Shown here: piece after piece, positions 9,179 to 18,330 of the stretch
Layout: each line of letters opens with the position of its first letter
Position numbering within the stretch: the stretch's first letter is position 1
Source: Rhodococcus coprophilus NBRC 100603
Lineage (GTDB): Bacteria > Actinomycetota > Actinomycetes > Mycobacteriales > Mycobacteriaceae
Direction: 5' to 3'
Assembly: GCF_001895045.1 (NCBI RefSeq)
Contig: NZ_BDAM01000011.1
Location: 62,001-126,000, forward strand
Length of the DNA stretch: 64,000 bases
Notes under the pieces: generated by a model
Seen by the model: only the letters and a program-made list of their open reading frames with translations
What the model was told of the DNA's origin: nothing
Databases searched by the model: none
Program-made: the position numbers and the translations under genes

Positions 9179-10429
9179 ATGCTTGAACGCGTGACGACAG
9201 CGCACCCGTCCGACGAGCCGTGGGACCGCTTCTACATGTGGGGGCCATCGACGCTGCTGGTCGTTGCCGCCATCGTGTCCGCAGCCACGGCGACGCTGGT
9301 GATGACTCCCGCCGAATACGTCCCGGCATCGGCGTCGGCCGTTGCGGCGGTGTGCTGGGAAGGGTGGTGGTTGCGGTACGGAGGTGCCGCCGGCCCCACG
9401 GCGCGAGCGGTCTACTTCACGGTGCGGACCGCAGTGGCCTTCGCTCTGAGCTGGTTCAATCCGTTCTTCGCGTTCTACGCCTGTATGGGTTACTTCGACG
9501 CGCATCGAATGCTCCCCGAGCGGTGGGCCCGCGCCGGGATATTCGCGACTGCGCTGAGCCTGGCGGGCTCGCAGTCCGGGGGTCTGCCTCCGAAAAGCCC
9601 CATGATGTGGGTCGGGTTCGGCGCGCTGTTCGTCATCAACGCCTCGATCGCGACCGTGATGTTCCGTATGGGCGAACGCGACCAAGTGCTGGCAGAGGAA
9701 CGGATCGATTCGATCGCAGAACTCGAACGAACGAATCGGCTTTTGGCTCAGGCGCTTTCGGAGAACAAGGCGTTGCACGCGCAGCTCGTGCTCCGCGCGC
9801 GTGAAGCAGGGATCGACGATGAGCGCCGCCGCCTCGCCGCAGAGATCCACGACACTCTGGCGCAGGACCTCACCGGCATCGTCACCCAATTGCAGGCTTC
9901 CCAGGACGCGGTCGATCCCGTCGTGGCGAGGCGGCATGTGGATCGGGCCCAGGCGCTCGCGCGGCGCAGCCTGGGAGGGGCACGTCGCTCCGTGCAGAAC
10001 CTGGTGCCGCAGGCACTCGAACAGTCGTCTCTCGGCGATGCTCTGGCGCAGGTGGTCGCGACATGGTCCGCGGAGTTCGGAGTCCGCGCCGAATTCACCG
10101 TCACGGGCACGGTCGTGCCGTTGCACGACGAACTCGGTGCAACGCTCCTCCGGATCACCCAGGAGGCACTGACCAACGTGGGCAAGCACGCCGCTGCCGA
10201 GCGCGTCGGGGTGACGGTGTCGTACATGGACGACGAGGTGAGCGTGGACGTGCGCGACGACGGGTGCGGTTTCGATGCCGCAGCCGACCCGGCCGGCGGA
10301 TTCGGCTTGCGAGGCATGCAGTCCCGGGCGGCACGGATGGGCGGTACCGTGAACATCGAAACCGAACCGGGTGGGGGGACTGCGGTTTCGGTTCGGGTGC
10401 CACTCGAGCGGGAGGAAGCGGCGTCGTGA
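9179..10429 (+). CDS. Sensor histidine kinase, DesK/LiaS-like (HisKA_3)
   Basis: This is a 416-residue membrane kinase. Residues 25-165 contain four to five hydrophobic helices with no large extracellular loop, so the signal is probably sensed within the membrane. A coiled-coil linker (170-205) leads to the HisKA_3 box DERRRLAAEIHDTLAQ, with phospho-acceptor His224. The ATPase domain follows, with DDGCGFD and GFGLRGMQSRA. I chose the ATG at 9179 because GGGGAG lies 6-10 bases upstream; a GTG at 9191 is possible. The stop overlaps the regulator start. Confidence 0.9.
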   Translation: MLERVTTAHPSDEPWDRFYMWGPSTLLVVAAIVSAATATLVMTPAEYVPASASAVAAVCWEGWWLRYGGAAGPTARAVYFTVRTAVAFALSWFNPFFAFYACMGYFDAHRMLPERWARAGIFATALSLAGSQSGGLPPKSPMMWVGFGALFVINASIATVMFRMGERDQVLAEERIDSIAELERTNRLLAQALSENKALHAQLVLRAREAGIDDERRRLAAEIHDTLAQDLTGIVTQLQASQDAVDPVVARRHVDRAQALARRSLGGARRSVQNLVPQALEQSSLGDALAQVVATWSAEFGVRAEFTVTGTVVPLHDELGATLLRITQEALTNVGKHAAAERVGVTVSYMDDEVSVDVRDDGCGFDAAADPAGGFGLRGMQSRAARMGGTVNIETEPGGGTAVSVRVPLEREEAAS

Positions 10430-11067
10430 GTACCGGGTCGGTCACCGTGCTGATCGTCGACGACCATCCCGTCGTCCGCGACGGCCTGCGCGGAATGTTC
10501 GCCGCCTCTCCGGAATTCGCGGTGGTGGGGGAGGCCTCGTCCGGGCCCGAGGCGGTGGCGGAGACCATCGGCCTCGATCCGGACGTGGTGCTGATGGACC
10601 TGAGGATGCCGCGCGGCGGAGGCGTCGCGGCAATCGCCGAACTCGCCGAGCGGCGCGTCCGCAGCCGCGTGCTCGTTCTCACGACCTACGACACGGACGC
10701 CGACGTCTTCCCCGCGCTCGAAGCCGGCGCGACCGGGTACCTGCTCAAGGACGCGCCCCGGGACGAGTTGTTCGCCGCTGTCCGTGCGGTCGCAGAGGGG
10801 CGAACCGTCCTTCCGTCGGCCGTCGCGACGCGTCTGCTGTCGCGCATGCGGGGCCCGCGGACGGGAACCTCGCGGACGCTGAGCACCCGGGAGCGAGAGG
10901 TCCTGGGGCTCGTCGCGAAGGGAACCTCGAACCGGGTCATCGCGCAGAAACTGTTCATCAGTGAGGCGACGGTCAAGACCCATCTGACCCACATCTTCGG
11001 GAAGCTCGAGGTGGCGGATCGCGCGGCGGCCGTGGCGACCGCCTACGACCGGGGCATTCTGGGCTGA
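10426..11067 (+). CDS. LuxR/NarL-family response regulator
   Basis: This is a 213-residue protein. The receiver domain has the acidic pair in VDDHP, phospho-acceptor Asp58 in VVLMDLR and the conserved Lys in LLKDAP (about 108). The C-terminal LuxR helix-turn-helix includes STREREVLGLVAKGTSNRVIA. The start GTG overlaps the kinase stop (GTGA, 10426-10429), so kinase and regulator form a cognate pair. It probably acts on the exporter operon it belongs to, although no direct-repeat operator was recognised. Confidence 0.92.
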   Translation: MSTGSVTVLIVDDHPVVRDGLRGMFAASPEFAVVGEASSGPEAVAETIGLDPDVVLMDLRMPRGGGVAAIAELAERRVRSRVLVLTTYDTDADVFPALEAGATGYLLKDAPRDELFAAVRAVAEGRTVLPSAVATRLLSRMRGPRTGTSRTLSTREREVLGLVAKGTSNRVIAQKLFISEATVKTHLTHIFGKLEVADRAAAVATAYDRGILG

Positions 11068-11072
11068 AGTCT

Positions 11073-11750
11073 CTACTTCCTCCCGGGGGCGATACCGAAC
11101 AGGAGTGCATCGATGCCGCCGACGAAGGCAGCGTCGTTGTCGAGAGGTTCGGAGGCGCCGCCACCGGCCGCTGCGAACAGCGCGGCGAGATGCGGATAGT
11201 CCCCGTGGGCGAGCATCGCTGCGAGATGCTCGGCACCGCCGCCTGCGTCGGAGACGGTGGCGCCGGCCCCTTCCTGGGTGGCGAAGTTGGTGACCCATCC
11301 CGAGATCAGGGCTACGCCCATCATGGTGGAGGTGGTGTCGAGGCTCGAGGGCGCGAGGGCTCCGACGAGTTGATCGAGGTATCGCACGGCGTTCGGCCCG
11401 AGTTGGGTCTGCTGAACCCGACTCATCCACGGGTGCCGTAGGTAAAGGGCGCGGGACTGCTCGGCGACGGCGAGTACGTCGGTGCGCACGTCGCCCGTCA
11501 GGGGAGCGAAGTCGTACTCGGCCGCTACCCGGTCGGCGATCAGTGCGAGCAGATCGTCTTTGCCCGACACGTAGCGGTAGAGCGCCGCCGCGGAGGTCCC
11601 GAGGGTGTCGGCGACTCGGCGCATCGAGAGTGCGGGCAATCCTTCGGCATCGACGAGTCGGATGCAGGCGTCGGCGATCTCGTCGAGCGTGTGCGCGCGC
11701 CTGGGCCCCGGCCGGGGTTCGTCGGACTGCAGCCACAGTGAGGTCGGCAT
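11073..11750 (-). CDS. TetR-family repressor of the adjacent drug exporter
   Basis: This is a 225-residue protein. The TetR helix-turn-helix lies at about 19-65 (LDEIADACIRLVDAEGL through TSAAALYRYVSGKDDLL). The C-terminal ligand domain ends GGIDALLFGIAPGRK, close to the TetR_C group found with DrrAB exporters. It is divergent from the drrA-like gene. The 93-base gap holds two 7-3-7 inverted repeats that are likely its operators, so it should repress both itself and the exporter. The start is the ATG at 11750. Confidence 0.88.
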   Translation of the reverse strand: MPTSLWLQSDEPRPGPRRAHTLDEIADACIRLVDAEGLPALSMRRVADTLGTSAAALYRYVSGKDDLLALIADRVAAEYDFAPLTGDVRTDVLAVAEQSRALYLRHPWMSRVQQTQLGPNAVRYLDQLVGALAPSSLDTTSTMMGVALISGWVTNFATQEGAGATVSDAGGGAEHLAAMLAHGDYPHLAALFAAAGGGASEPLDNDAAFVGGIDALLFGIAPGRK

Positions 11751-11777
11751 GTGCACAGCATGCCCCAGCTTCCTGGT

Positions 11778-11826
11778 TGCGAACAACGTTCGCAGATGTA
11801 TGCTCGAACTGCGAACGGTGTTCACA
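11778..11826. promoter_or_regulatory. Two TetR operators between the repressor and exporter genes
   Basis: Two inverted repeats share the form TGCGAAC-N3-GTTCGCA. The first, 11778-11794, is perfect. The second, 11810-11826, has one mismatch (GTTCACA). Their centres are 32 bp apart, about three helical turns, so two dimers could bind on the same face. They sit between the divergent start codons and overlap the likely promoters of both genes. The TetR next door is the obvious ligand-responsive binder; that link is inferred. Confidence 0.75.
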
Positions 11827-11843
11827 ATTGACAGGGGGCGGAC

Positions 11844-12794
11844 GTGGATGTCATCGAAACCGAAGGCCTGACCCGGCGCTACGGCAAGCGCACCGTCGTC
11901 GACGGAGTGGACCTCCACGTGCCCGACGGCACCGTGCACGCTCTGCTCGGTCCGAACGGATCGGGCAAGACCACCACGGTGCGCATGCTGGCAACGTTGC
12001 TGCGTCCGACCGCCGGTCATGCTCGCATCCTCGGACACGACACCGTGAGCGACGCTCACCTGGTACGCAGTCGCATCGGACTTGTCGGGCAGTTCCACGC
12101 CGTGGACCCTCGGCTCACCGGCGCCGAAAACCTGATGATGTTTGCCCGGCTCAACGGATTCCGTGCTCGAGATGCGCGTCGGCACGCCCTCGACCTACTC
12201 GAGCGCTTCGACCTCGCCGACGCGGCCGACCAGGCGGTTCGGGAATATTCGGGCGGTATGCGCCGTCGCCTCGACGTCCTCGCGGGTACGGTGGTGCGGC
12301 CCGCAGTGCTTTTCCTGGACGAGCCTTCCACCGGTCTGGATCCGCACAGCCGCAACGAAATCTACAGGCACGTACTCGATTACGTCGCCCAGGGCACAGC
12401 CGTCCTGCTGACCACTCAATACCTGGACGAAGCCGAGCGGCTCGCCGACACGATCACGATTCTCGACGGCGGCCGCACCGTTGCCACCGGGACGCCGTCG
12501 GAGATCGCCTCTGCCGTCGGCACCGGCCTCGACGTGGCGATTGCGCCCGAGGACCGGGATCGCGTAGTGAGTGTTCTCGCACGGTTCGGTGCGAAACAGG
12601 TGGGATCAGCTGCAATACAAGACAATTCGGTGAAGCTGTCGTTCGGGCTCGACCACGATCCGGCCCTGCTGCCGATTCTGCGTGCCCTGGACGCGGAAGG
12701 AATCGACGTGCACGACATCGGCCGGCGCCGCGCGAGTCTAGACGAGGCGTTTCTCGCGCTCACCGGTCATCCCACCGAGAGGACTCCGGCATGA
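11844..12794 (+). CDS. DrrA-type drug exporter ATP-binding protein
   Basis: This is a 316-residue ATPase. Walker A is GPNGSGKTTT at 36-45, followed by the signature YSGGMRRRLD and Walker B AVLFLDEPSTGLDPHSR. LLTTQYLDEAERLAD and the C-terminal domain ending RRASLDEAFLALTGH are hallmarks of daunorubicin-resistance ATPases. The start is a GTG at 11844. The stop overlaps the permease ATG by four bases. The partner is the DrrB-like permease, and the substrate is probably a hydrophobic drug or lipid. Confidence 0.9.
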   Translation: MDVIETEGLTRRYGKRTVVDGVDLHVPDGTVHALLGPNGSGKTTTVRMLATLLRPTAGHARILGHDTVSDAHLVRSRIGLVGQFHAVDPRLTGAENLMMFARLNGFRARDARRHALDLLERFDLADAADQAVREYSGGMRRRLDVLAGTVVRPAVLFLDEPSTGLDPHSRNEIYRHVLDYVAQGTAVLLTTQYLDEAERLADTITILDGGRTVATGTPSEIASAVGTGLDVAIAPEDRDRVVSVLARFGAKQVGSAAIQDNSVKLSFGLDHDPALLPILRALDAEGIDVHDIGRRRASLDEAFLALTGHPTERTPA

Positions 12795-13612
12795 CCACCG
12801 ACATCCACCCCGAGCCGACACCGTCCGTGGGTGCGGCCGCAGCCGCCCGTGTGGTGTTCGAGCGCACCATCGCGATGTACCGGCATGCTCCGGGCCTGCT
12901 CGCGGTCACCCTCGCCGCTCCCCTGGGAATGGTGTTGCTGTTCGGGTTCGTCTTCGGTGGGGCGCTGGCCGGGGACGCCGATCCGTCGGTATATCGCTCG
13001 TATCTGATGCCGGGCGTGTTCGTCCTCGTCGCCGCGATGGGTCTGACCTCGACCGCATCGACTGCCAACGCCGACCTGCACAGTGGTCTGACCGACCGGT
13101 TCCGCGCTCTGCCCATTTCCCGGGCTGCGGTCCCGACGGGACTCGCGCTCGCAGAGACGGTCACAGGTGTCGTCGCCCTCGCCGCCATGATGGGTATCGG
13201 CTACCTCGTCGGCTGGCGCATGGACGCGCCCATCGCCGACATCGTGCTCGCGCTGGTGCTCCTGTGTGCGTTCCGGCACGCGCTGAGTTGGCTGGGGATC
13301 CTCCTCGGTGTCGCGATTAGCGACGAGCGGATGCTGCAGCAGACGGCACCGATGATCTTCGGGCTGATCATGTTCTCCAATGTCTTCACACCGACCGAGG
13401 CGATGCCGTCGGTCGTGCGGACGATCGCGGAGTGGAATCCGGTGAGCGTGGTGGTGGCGGCATCGCGCGAGTTGTTCGGGTCCGGTGGTGTGGCCGGAGT
13501 CGACGCGGCCTGGCCGCTGCGACACCCTGTCGCGGCGGCCTTCGGATGGATTGCGCTGCTCCTCTTCGTGGCGGTTCCGGTCGCGGTGCGGCAGTACGGC
13601 GCGCGGCGGTGA
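12791..13612 (+). CDS. DrrB-type ABC-2 permease
   Basis: This is a 273-residue permease with six predicted helices. The first follows [20 protein letters not shown], and a mid-region [20 protein letters not shown] block is the ABC-2 coupling helix. Late segments [11 protein letters not shown] and [16 protein letters not shown] match the DrrB family closely. Translation is coupled to the ATPase by an ATGA overlap. Expression should depend on the divergent TetR. The 73-base gap before lpd carries a separate regulatory motif. Confidence 0.9.
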   Translation: MTTDIHPEPTPSVGAAAAARVVFERTIAMYRHAPGLLAVTLAAPLGMVLLFGFVFGGALAGDADPSVYRSYLMPGVFVLVAAMGLTSTASTANADLHSGLTDRFRALPISRAAVPTGLALAETVTGVVALAAMMGIGYLVGWRMDAPIADIVLALVLLCAFRHALSWLGILLGVAISDERMLQQTAPMIFGLIMFSNVFTPTEAMPSVVRTIAEWNPVSVVVAASRELFGSGGVAGVDAAWPLRHPVAAAFGWIALLLFVAVPVAVRQYGARR

Positions 13613-13629
13613 GCGGACGAAAGAGACCC

Positions 13630-13644
13630 TACCGGTGGGTAACC
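13630..13644 (+). promoter_or_regulatory. 15-bp motif upstream of lpd, shared with aceA
   Basis: The sequence CTACCGGTGGGTAAC lies 41 bases before the lpd start. It differs at one base from CTACCAGTGGGTAAC at 32417-32431 upstream of aceA. It contains an imperfect inverted repeat (TACC...GGTA). Two close copies before two central carbon genes suggest a common regulator, which I cannot name. Confidence 0.5.
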
Positions 13645-13685
13645 AGACCATCGGCAGACAGTCGAATCGGGCAGGACTACCCTCT

Positions 13686-15095
13686 ATGACCGTGACCTCA
13701 CACTATGACGTCGTTGTCCTCGGAGCCGGTCCCGGTGGGTACGTCGCTGCTATCCGCGCGGCACAGCTGGGATTGAGCACCGCCATCATCGAGCAGAAGT
13801 ACTGGGGCGGTGTGTGCCTGAACGTGGGCTGCATTCCCTCCAAGGCGCTTCTCCGAAATGCCGAGTTGGCGCATCTTTTCAACAAAGAGGCGAAGACCTT
13901 CGGCATCTCCGGAGATGTGTCCTTCGACTTCGGTGCCGCCCACGACCGCAGCCGCAAGGTGGCCGACGGTCGCGTCAAGGGCGTGCACTTCCTCATGAAG
14001 AAGAACAAGATCACCGAGTACGACGGTCTGGGCTCGTTCGTCGACGCCAAGACCATCGAAGTTGCGCTCTCCAAGGGCGGAACCGAACAGGTGACCTTCG
14101 ACAACGTCATCATCGCGACCGGTTCGGTCACCAAATTGCTGCCGGGGACGGAGCTCAGCGCAAACGTCGTCACGTACGAGGAGCAGATCCTCACCCGTGA
14201 CCTCCCGGGCTCGATCGTCATCGTCGGTGCGGGTGCCATCGGCATGGAGTTCGGATACGTCCTGAAGAACTACGGTGTCGACGTCACCATCGTCGAGTTC
14301 CTCGACCGCGCGCTGCCCAACGAGGACGCCGACGTCTCCAAGGAGATCGCGAAGGCGTACAAGAAGCTCGGCATCACGATCAAGACCGGCGCAGCCGTCC
14401 AGAAGATCTCCGACAACGGCACGAACGTCACCGTCGAGATCAAGGACAACAAGTCCGGCAACGTCGAGACCATGACCGTCGACAAGGTCCTGCAGTCGGT
14501 GGGATTCGCGCCGCGCATCGAGGGCTACGGCCTCGAGAAGACCGGTGTCGAGTTGACCGATCGCGGTGCGATCGCAATCGACGAGCGGATGCGCACCAAC
14601 GTGGAGGGTATCTACGCGGTCGGTGACGTCACCGCGAAGCTTCAGCTCGCGCACGTCGCCGAGGCACAGGGTGTCGTGGCGGCCGAGACCATCGGCGGTG
14701 CCGAGACCCTCGAGCTCGGCGACTACCGCATGATGCCGCGCGCAACGTTCTGCCAGCCTCAGGTCGCGTCCTTCGGGCTGACCGAGCAGCAGGCGAAGGA
14801 CGAGGGGTACGACATCAAGGTCGCGACCTTCCCGTTCACCGCGAACGGCAAGGCCCACGGTCTGGGCGACCCCACCGGCTTCGTCAAGCTCATCGCCGAC
14901 AAGACCCACGGCGAGCTGATCGGCGGCCACCTCATCGGCCCCGACGTCTCCGAGCTGCTCCCCGAGCTGACCCTTGCCCAGAAGTGGGATCTGACGGTCA
15001 ACGAATTGGCGCGCAACGTCCACACCCACCCGACGCTCAGCGAGGCACTGCAGGAGGCCATCCACGGTCTCGCCGGCCACATGATCAACTTCTGA
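13686..15095 (+). CDS. lpd: Dihydrolipoyl dehydrogenase
   Basis: This 469-residue flavoprotein is the E3 subunit of 2-oxo acid dehydrogenase complexes and reoxidises dihydrolipoamide with NAD. The FAD motif [10 protein letters not shown] is at 13-22, and the redox disulfide is Cys44-Cys49 in [13 protein letters not shown]. The NAD motif is [13 protein letters not shown] motif II is [15 protein letters not shown], and the C-terminal dimer motif [13 protein letters not shown] supplies the catalytic His-Glu pair. In M. tuberculosis the orthologue LpdC (Rv0462) precedes the ramB-icl1 region, as here but closer. The start is the ATG at 13686. A strong hairpin follows the gene. Confidence 0.96.
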   Translation: MTVTSHYDVVVLGAGPGGYVAAIRAAQLGLSTAIIEQKYWGGVCLNVGCIPSKALLRNAELAHLFNKEAKTFGISGDVSFDFGAAHDRSRKVADGRVKGVHFLMKKNKITEYDGLGSFVDAKTIEVALSKGGTEQVTFDNVIIATGSVTKLLPGTELSANVVTYEEQILTRDLPGSIVIVGAGAIGMEFGYVLKNYGVDVTIVEFLDRALPNEDADVSKEIAKAYKKLGITIKTGAAVQKISDNGTNVTVEIKDNKSGNVETMTVDKVLQSVGFAPRIEGYGLEKTGVELTDRGAIAIDERMRTNVEGIYAVGDVTAKLQLAHVAEAQGVVAAETIGGAETLELGDYRMMPRATFCQPQVASFGLTEQQAKDEGYDIKVATFPFTANGKAHGLGDPTGFVKLIADKTHGELIGGHLIGPDVSELLPELTLAQKWDLTVNELARNVHTHPTLSEALQEAIHGLAGHMINF

Positions 15096-15144
15096 CCTTC
15101 GGAAAACCTTCCGTGCGGGCGGACCCCCGTTCGGATGTACCGGC

Positions 15145-15180
15145 TCAGCCCGGGGCGACTCGACCGTCGTCCCGGGCTGA
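15145..15180 (+). terminator. Hairpin terminator after lpd
   Basis: The stem is 15 bp: 145-159 pairs with 166-180 around a 6-base loop, built on TCAGCCCGGG and CCCGGGCTGA with one G-U pair. There is no U-tract, which is common in actinobacterial terminators. It lies 50 bases after the lpd stop. Confidence 0.65.
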
Positions 15181-15224
15181 CGTCGTTCCGGTACCGCTGA
15201 GGAGGTGAGGTCCGCCGGATCCCG

Positions 15225-15380
15225 GTGGACGGAGAACCCCACGGAACCCGGACGTCCGCCGGGGATATCCTGCGAGACTCGGATGCACGTGCCAGGGTGC
15301 TGCAGATGCGCTCGAAATTCACGAAGAACGAGAAGAACGTAGTTGCGATCGAGGGCATCCCGAGAAAGAAGGCGGCATGA
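15225..15380 (+). CDS. Small hypothetical protein translationally coupled to a cupin gene
   Basis: This 51-residue frame ends LQMRSKFTKNEKNVVAIEG then IPRKKAA, a basic and ordered-looking C-terminus. Its TGA overlaps the cupin ATG (ATGA, 15377-15380), an arrangement typical of coupled genes and the main support for it being real. The GTG at 15225 is the only start candidate I found after the in-frame stop at 15198. GGAGG at 15201 is rather far away (about 20 bases). No family is recognised. The product has no signal peptide or membrane segment. Confidence 0.5.
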   Translation: MDGEPHGTRTSAGDILRDSDARARVLQMRSKFTKNEKNVVAIEGIPRKKAA

Positions 15381-15712
15381 CGAAATCGGACGGCAAGGAC
15401 GGCAAACTCACCGTCATCGAGGGCGTCGCGACGCTCAACGCACAGAGCGGGGACACCCCGCGGATCGAGAAGCTGGCCGCCGGGACCGGCGCAACGGTGA
15501 TCCGTATCAGCTTCAGCGCGGGACAGACGATGGCCGACCATCAGGCGATGTTCCCGATTCTGGTGCAGACCGTGGTCGGTGACGTCTCCTTCTCGACCGA
15601 GGAGCGCACCGTTTCCCTGGTCCCCGGCACCGTCGTGCACCTCGACGCGGGGATTGTGCATCGTCTCGAGGCCGAGATGGACTCGGTGGTGATGTTGACG
15701 ATCCTGAGGTGA
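15377..15712 (+). CDS. Small cupin-domain protein
   Basis: This is a 111-residue single cupin barrel. The usual metal-binding region is changed: ISFSAGQTMADHQAMFPILVQTVVGD has one His, and the second motif ends VPGTVVHLDAGIVHRLEAEMDS with two. One or more metal ligands may therefore be kept. The short N-terminal lead (VIEGVATL) is shared in flavour with the end of the coupled upstream protein. Small cupins of this type often act as dioxygenases or ligand-binding regulators; nothing here decides between them. Confidence 0.75.
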   Translation: MTKSDGKDGKLTVIEGVATLNAQSGDTPRIEKLAAGTGATVIRISFSAGQTMADHQAMFPILVQTVVGDVSFSTEERTVSLVPGTVVHLDAGIVHRLEAEMDSVVMLTILR

Positions 15713-15774
15713 AGGACGTGGCGGAGCCGTCCGGTTCGTCGTTTACCGGCGATGTTGCGCGTTAAGGTTGCGAG

Positions 15775-16872
15775 ATGGCGGAACGCGGAGCTCGGCCTCA
15801 TGTACATCCGGTTCGCAAATGGCTTCTGCACGCCGTGCGGCGACTGTTCACGCCGCTCGAGCCGGACCACTATCTCGAGATGATCAACCCGCTGTGGTCC
15901 ACCCGCGAGCTGCGCGGACGGGTGGACCGGGTGGTCCCGGAGTGCGAGGACACGGCGTCGATCCTGATCCGGCCGGCCTACGAATGGCCCGGCCACAAAC
16001 CGGGCCAGTACGTGCGCCTCGGGGTCATCATCGACGGCGTCTACCACTGGCGCGCATATTCGCTGACGTCCGATCCCGATCCCCGCGACGGCCTCATCCG
16101 CGTGACCCCGAAACTCGTAGAAGGCGGGGTCGTCTCGCCCTATCTCGTGCGAAAGATCGCACCGGGCGACATCGTGCGACTCGGCGAGGTCGAAGGCGTC
16201 TTCACGCTGCCCGATCCGGTTCCTGCCCGGCTGCTCTTCGTCAGCGCGGGCAGCGGGATCACACCCATCATGAGCATGCTGCGCAGCCTGGACCACCGCG
16301 AACTGGTCGACGACGTCGTGGTGGTGCATTCTGCTTCCACCCCTCAACAGGTCGTGTTCTCTTCGGAACTGCGCGACCTCTCCGACCGCCATCCGGGCAT
16401 GAAGGTGGAAGTGTGGATCAGCGGCGAGAAGGGGCACATCACGCCCGCGGATCTGGACGAGATCTGCCCGGACTGGCGCGAACGGGAAACCTTCGCGTCC
16501 GGGCCGCGCGAACTGCTCGACGTTCTCGAAGAGCACTGGAACGAACACGGCGACCCCGAGCGATTCAACCTCGAACGTTTCCAGCCCGTAATCGGGGGGA
16601 ATGCGGGAAGCGGCGAGGGCGGCACCATCCACTTCCTCGACAGCGAACAGGACGTCGAGTGCGACGGGGGAACCCCGATCCTGGTCGCGGGCGAGAACGC
16701 CGGCCTGAAGCTGCCGTACGGCTGCCGTATCGGCATCTGCCACACCTGTGTGGGGACGTTGCGTTCCGGACAGCTCCGGGATCTGCGGACCGACGAGGTG
16801 AGCGAACCCACCGGGGCTTCGGTGCGTACCTGCATCCACACCGCGGAGGGTGACATCGAAATAGAGCTGTGA
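15775..16872 (+). CDS. Ferredoxin reductase with C-terminal [2Fe-2S] domain (desaturase partner)
   Basis: This 365-residue protein runs FAD-NAD-ferredoxin. The FAD motif is RAYSLTSDP (about 87), the NAD-binding segment is LLFVSAGSGITPIMSML, and the plant-type ferredoxin domain has CRIGICHTC and a later Cys in TCIHT, giving four cluster ligands. It closely resembles the oxidoreductase encoded beside DesA3 in M. tuberculosis (Rv3230c/Rv3229c). The next gene encodes such a desaturase 40 bases downstream, so it most likely passes electrons from NADPH to that enzyme. Confidence 0.9.
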   Translation: MAERGARPHVHPVRKWLLHAVRRLFTPLEPDHYLEMINPLWSTRELRGRVDRVVPECEDTASILIRPAYEWPGHKPGQYVRLGVIIDGVYHWRAYSLTSDPDPRDGLIRVTPKLVEGGVVSPYLVRKIAPGDIVRLGEVEGVFTLPDPVPARLLFVSAGSGITPIMSMLRSLDHRELVDDVVVVHSASTPQQVVFSSELRDLSDRHPGMKVEVWISGEKGHITPADLDEICPDWRERETFASGPRELLDVLEEHWNEHGDPERFNLERFQPVIGGNAGSGEGGTIHFLDSEQDVECDGGTPILVAGENAGLKLPYGCRIGICHTCVGTLRSGQLRDLRTDEVSEPTGASVRTCIHTAEGDIEIEL

Positions 16873-16911
16873 GCGGCGAGCGCTGCGCAGCTCCCGACGA
16901 ATGGGGCACGT

Positions 16912-18318
16912 ATGACGAACACCGAAGAGACGAGCGCACCCGCGTCTCCGGACGTGGAAAGCCCGCTCGCTCATCTGAGCGCAGAGACACTCGATCGTCT
17001 GGCCGAAGAATTCGACGCGATCCACGACGAGGTGTACGCCAGCCTCGGCGACAAGGACCGCAAGTACATCAAATCCGTCATCGCAGCGCAGCGGCAACTC
17101 GTCGTGGCCGGTCGCGTGATCCTGTTCGCGTCCTCGTCGAAGCCCGCATGGGTGGCCGGGACGGCGTGCCTCGGGATGGCGAAGATCCTCGAAAACATGG
17201 AAATCGGCCACAACGTCATGCACGGCCAGTGGGACTGGATGAACGACCCCGACATCCACTCCTCCGTGTGGGACTGGGACACCGCGTCCACGGCCGAAGC
17301 CTGGAAGCATTCGCACAACTACATCCACCACACGTACACCAACATTCGTGGACTGGACAAGGATCTCGGATACGAGATCATGCGGATCGATCCGAAACAG
17401 CGGTGGCATCCGGTCTACCTCGCCCAGCCTTTCTACAACGCCCTGCTCACCGTGCTGTTCGAATGGGGCGTCGCCCTGCACGATCTGGACCTCGAATCGC
17501 TCTGGGCGGGCGAGAAGTCACCCACGCAGGTCCTCGAAGAACTCAAGGGCATCGCCGGAAAAGCGAAAGCCCAGTTCGTGAAGGACTACGTGGGGTGGCC
17601 GCTCGTCAGCGCCGCGGTATTCGGTCTGGCTCAGGTGGCGATGCGCGGGAAGCTGCCGCAGCCCAAGACATCTCGGGTTGCCGGTTTGCTGCGCCGATCC
17701 GGGAGGTGGGGTGCGGGCGCCGACCTCGCCGACCGCTGGCTGCCCGGCGTGGAAAAGACGTTCCTCTCGACCCTGCTCGCGGATGTCACCGCCAACATCA
17801 TCCGCAACGTGTGGGCCCACGCCATCATCTTCTGCGGGCACTTCCCGGACCAGACCTACACGTTCAGCAAGAGGGAAGTGGAGAACGAGACGCGCGGCGG
17901 CTGGTACGTCCGTCAGCTCGTGGGTTCTGCCAACATCGAGGGAAGCCCGCTGTTCCACATCATCAGCGGCAACCTCGGCTACCAGGTGGAACACCACCTG
18001 TTCCCCGACATGCCGAGCACCCGGTACTCCGAGGTGGCACCCAAGATCAAGGACATCTGCGAGCGCTACGACCTGCCGTACAACACCGGGCGGTTCGGGC
18101 AGCAGTGGTGGATGGTGCACCGCACCATCGCACGTCTCGCGTTCCCCGGCGGTAAGGAACGTCCCAAGCCCGGCCCCTACCGCAGTTCCGCCGATCCGAC
18201 GGGAGAGGTCGCACCGAGCGAGGCGGCCCGTTTCCGCAGTAGGATGCCGTCGGATCACCCCGCCGCAGGCCCGGAGCACGAGGGCGGCGGTGTCGCCGTC
18301 GATCCGCCGCCCCGCTGA
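16912..18318 (+). CDS. Membrane acyl-CoA/fatty acid desaturase, DesA3-like
   Basis: This is a 468-residue di-iron membrane enzyme. The three histidine boxes are visible: HNVMHGQ, HSHNYIHH and QVEHH (in GNLGYQVEHHLFPDMPS), plus NVWAHAIIFCGH. Two hydrophobic hairpins lie between the boxes. The family inserts a cis double bond, usually delta-9, into stearoyl-CoA to give oleate for membrane lipid. A tail of about 40 residues rich in Pro, Ser and Ala follows the catalytic domain. The gene is co-transcribed with its reductase. It ends 12 bases from the convergent allophanate hydrolase gene. Confidence 0.92.
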   Translation: MTNTEETSAPASPDVESPLAHLSAETLDRLAEEFDAIHDEVYASLGDKDRKYIKSVIAAQRQLVVAGRVILFASSSKPAWVAGTACLGMAKILENMEIGHNVMHGQWDWMNDPDIHSSVWDWDTASTAEAWKHSHNYIHHTYTNIRGLDKDLGYEIMRIDPKQRWHPVYLAQPFYNALLTVLFEWGVALHDLDLESLWAGEKSPTQVLEELKGIAGKAKAQFVKDYVGWPLVSAAVFGLAQVAMRGKLPQPKTSRVAGLLRRSGRWGAGADLADRWLPGVEKTFLSTLLADVTANIIRNVWAHAIIFCGHFPDQTYTFSKREVENETRGGWYVRQLVGSANIEGSPLFHIISGNLGYQVEHHLFPDMPSTRYSEVAPKIKDICERYDLPYNTGRFGQQWWMVHRTIARLAFPGGKERPKPGPYRSSADPTGEVAPSEAARFRSRMPSDHPAAGPEHEGGGVAVDPPPR

Positions 18319-18330
18319 CTCGTCAGCCTT

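Noticed and set aside
13698-15242. 514-codon minus-strand frame opposite lpd
   Set aside because: It is rich in Val, Gly, Asp and Leu, typical of the reverse complement of a highly codon-biased gene. Lpd is certain on the plus strand.
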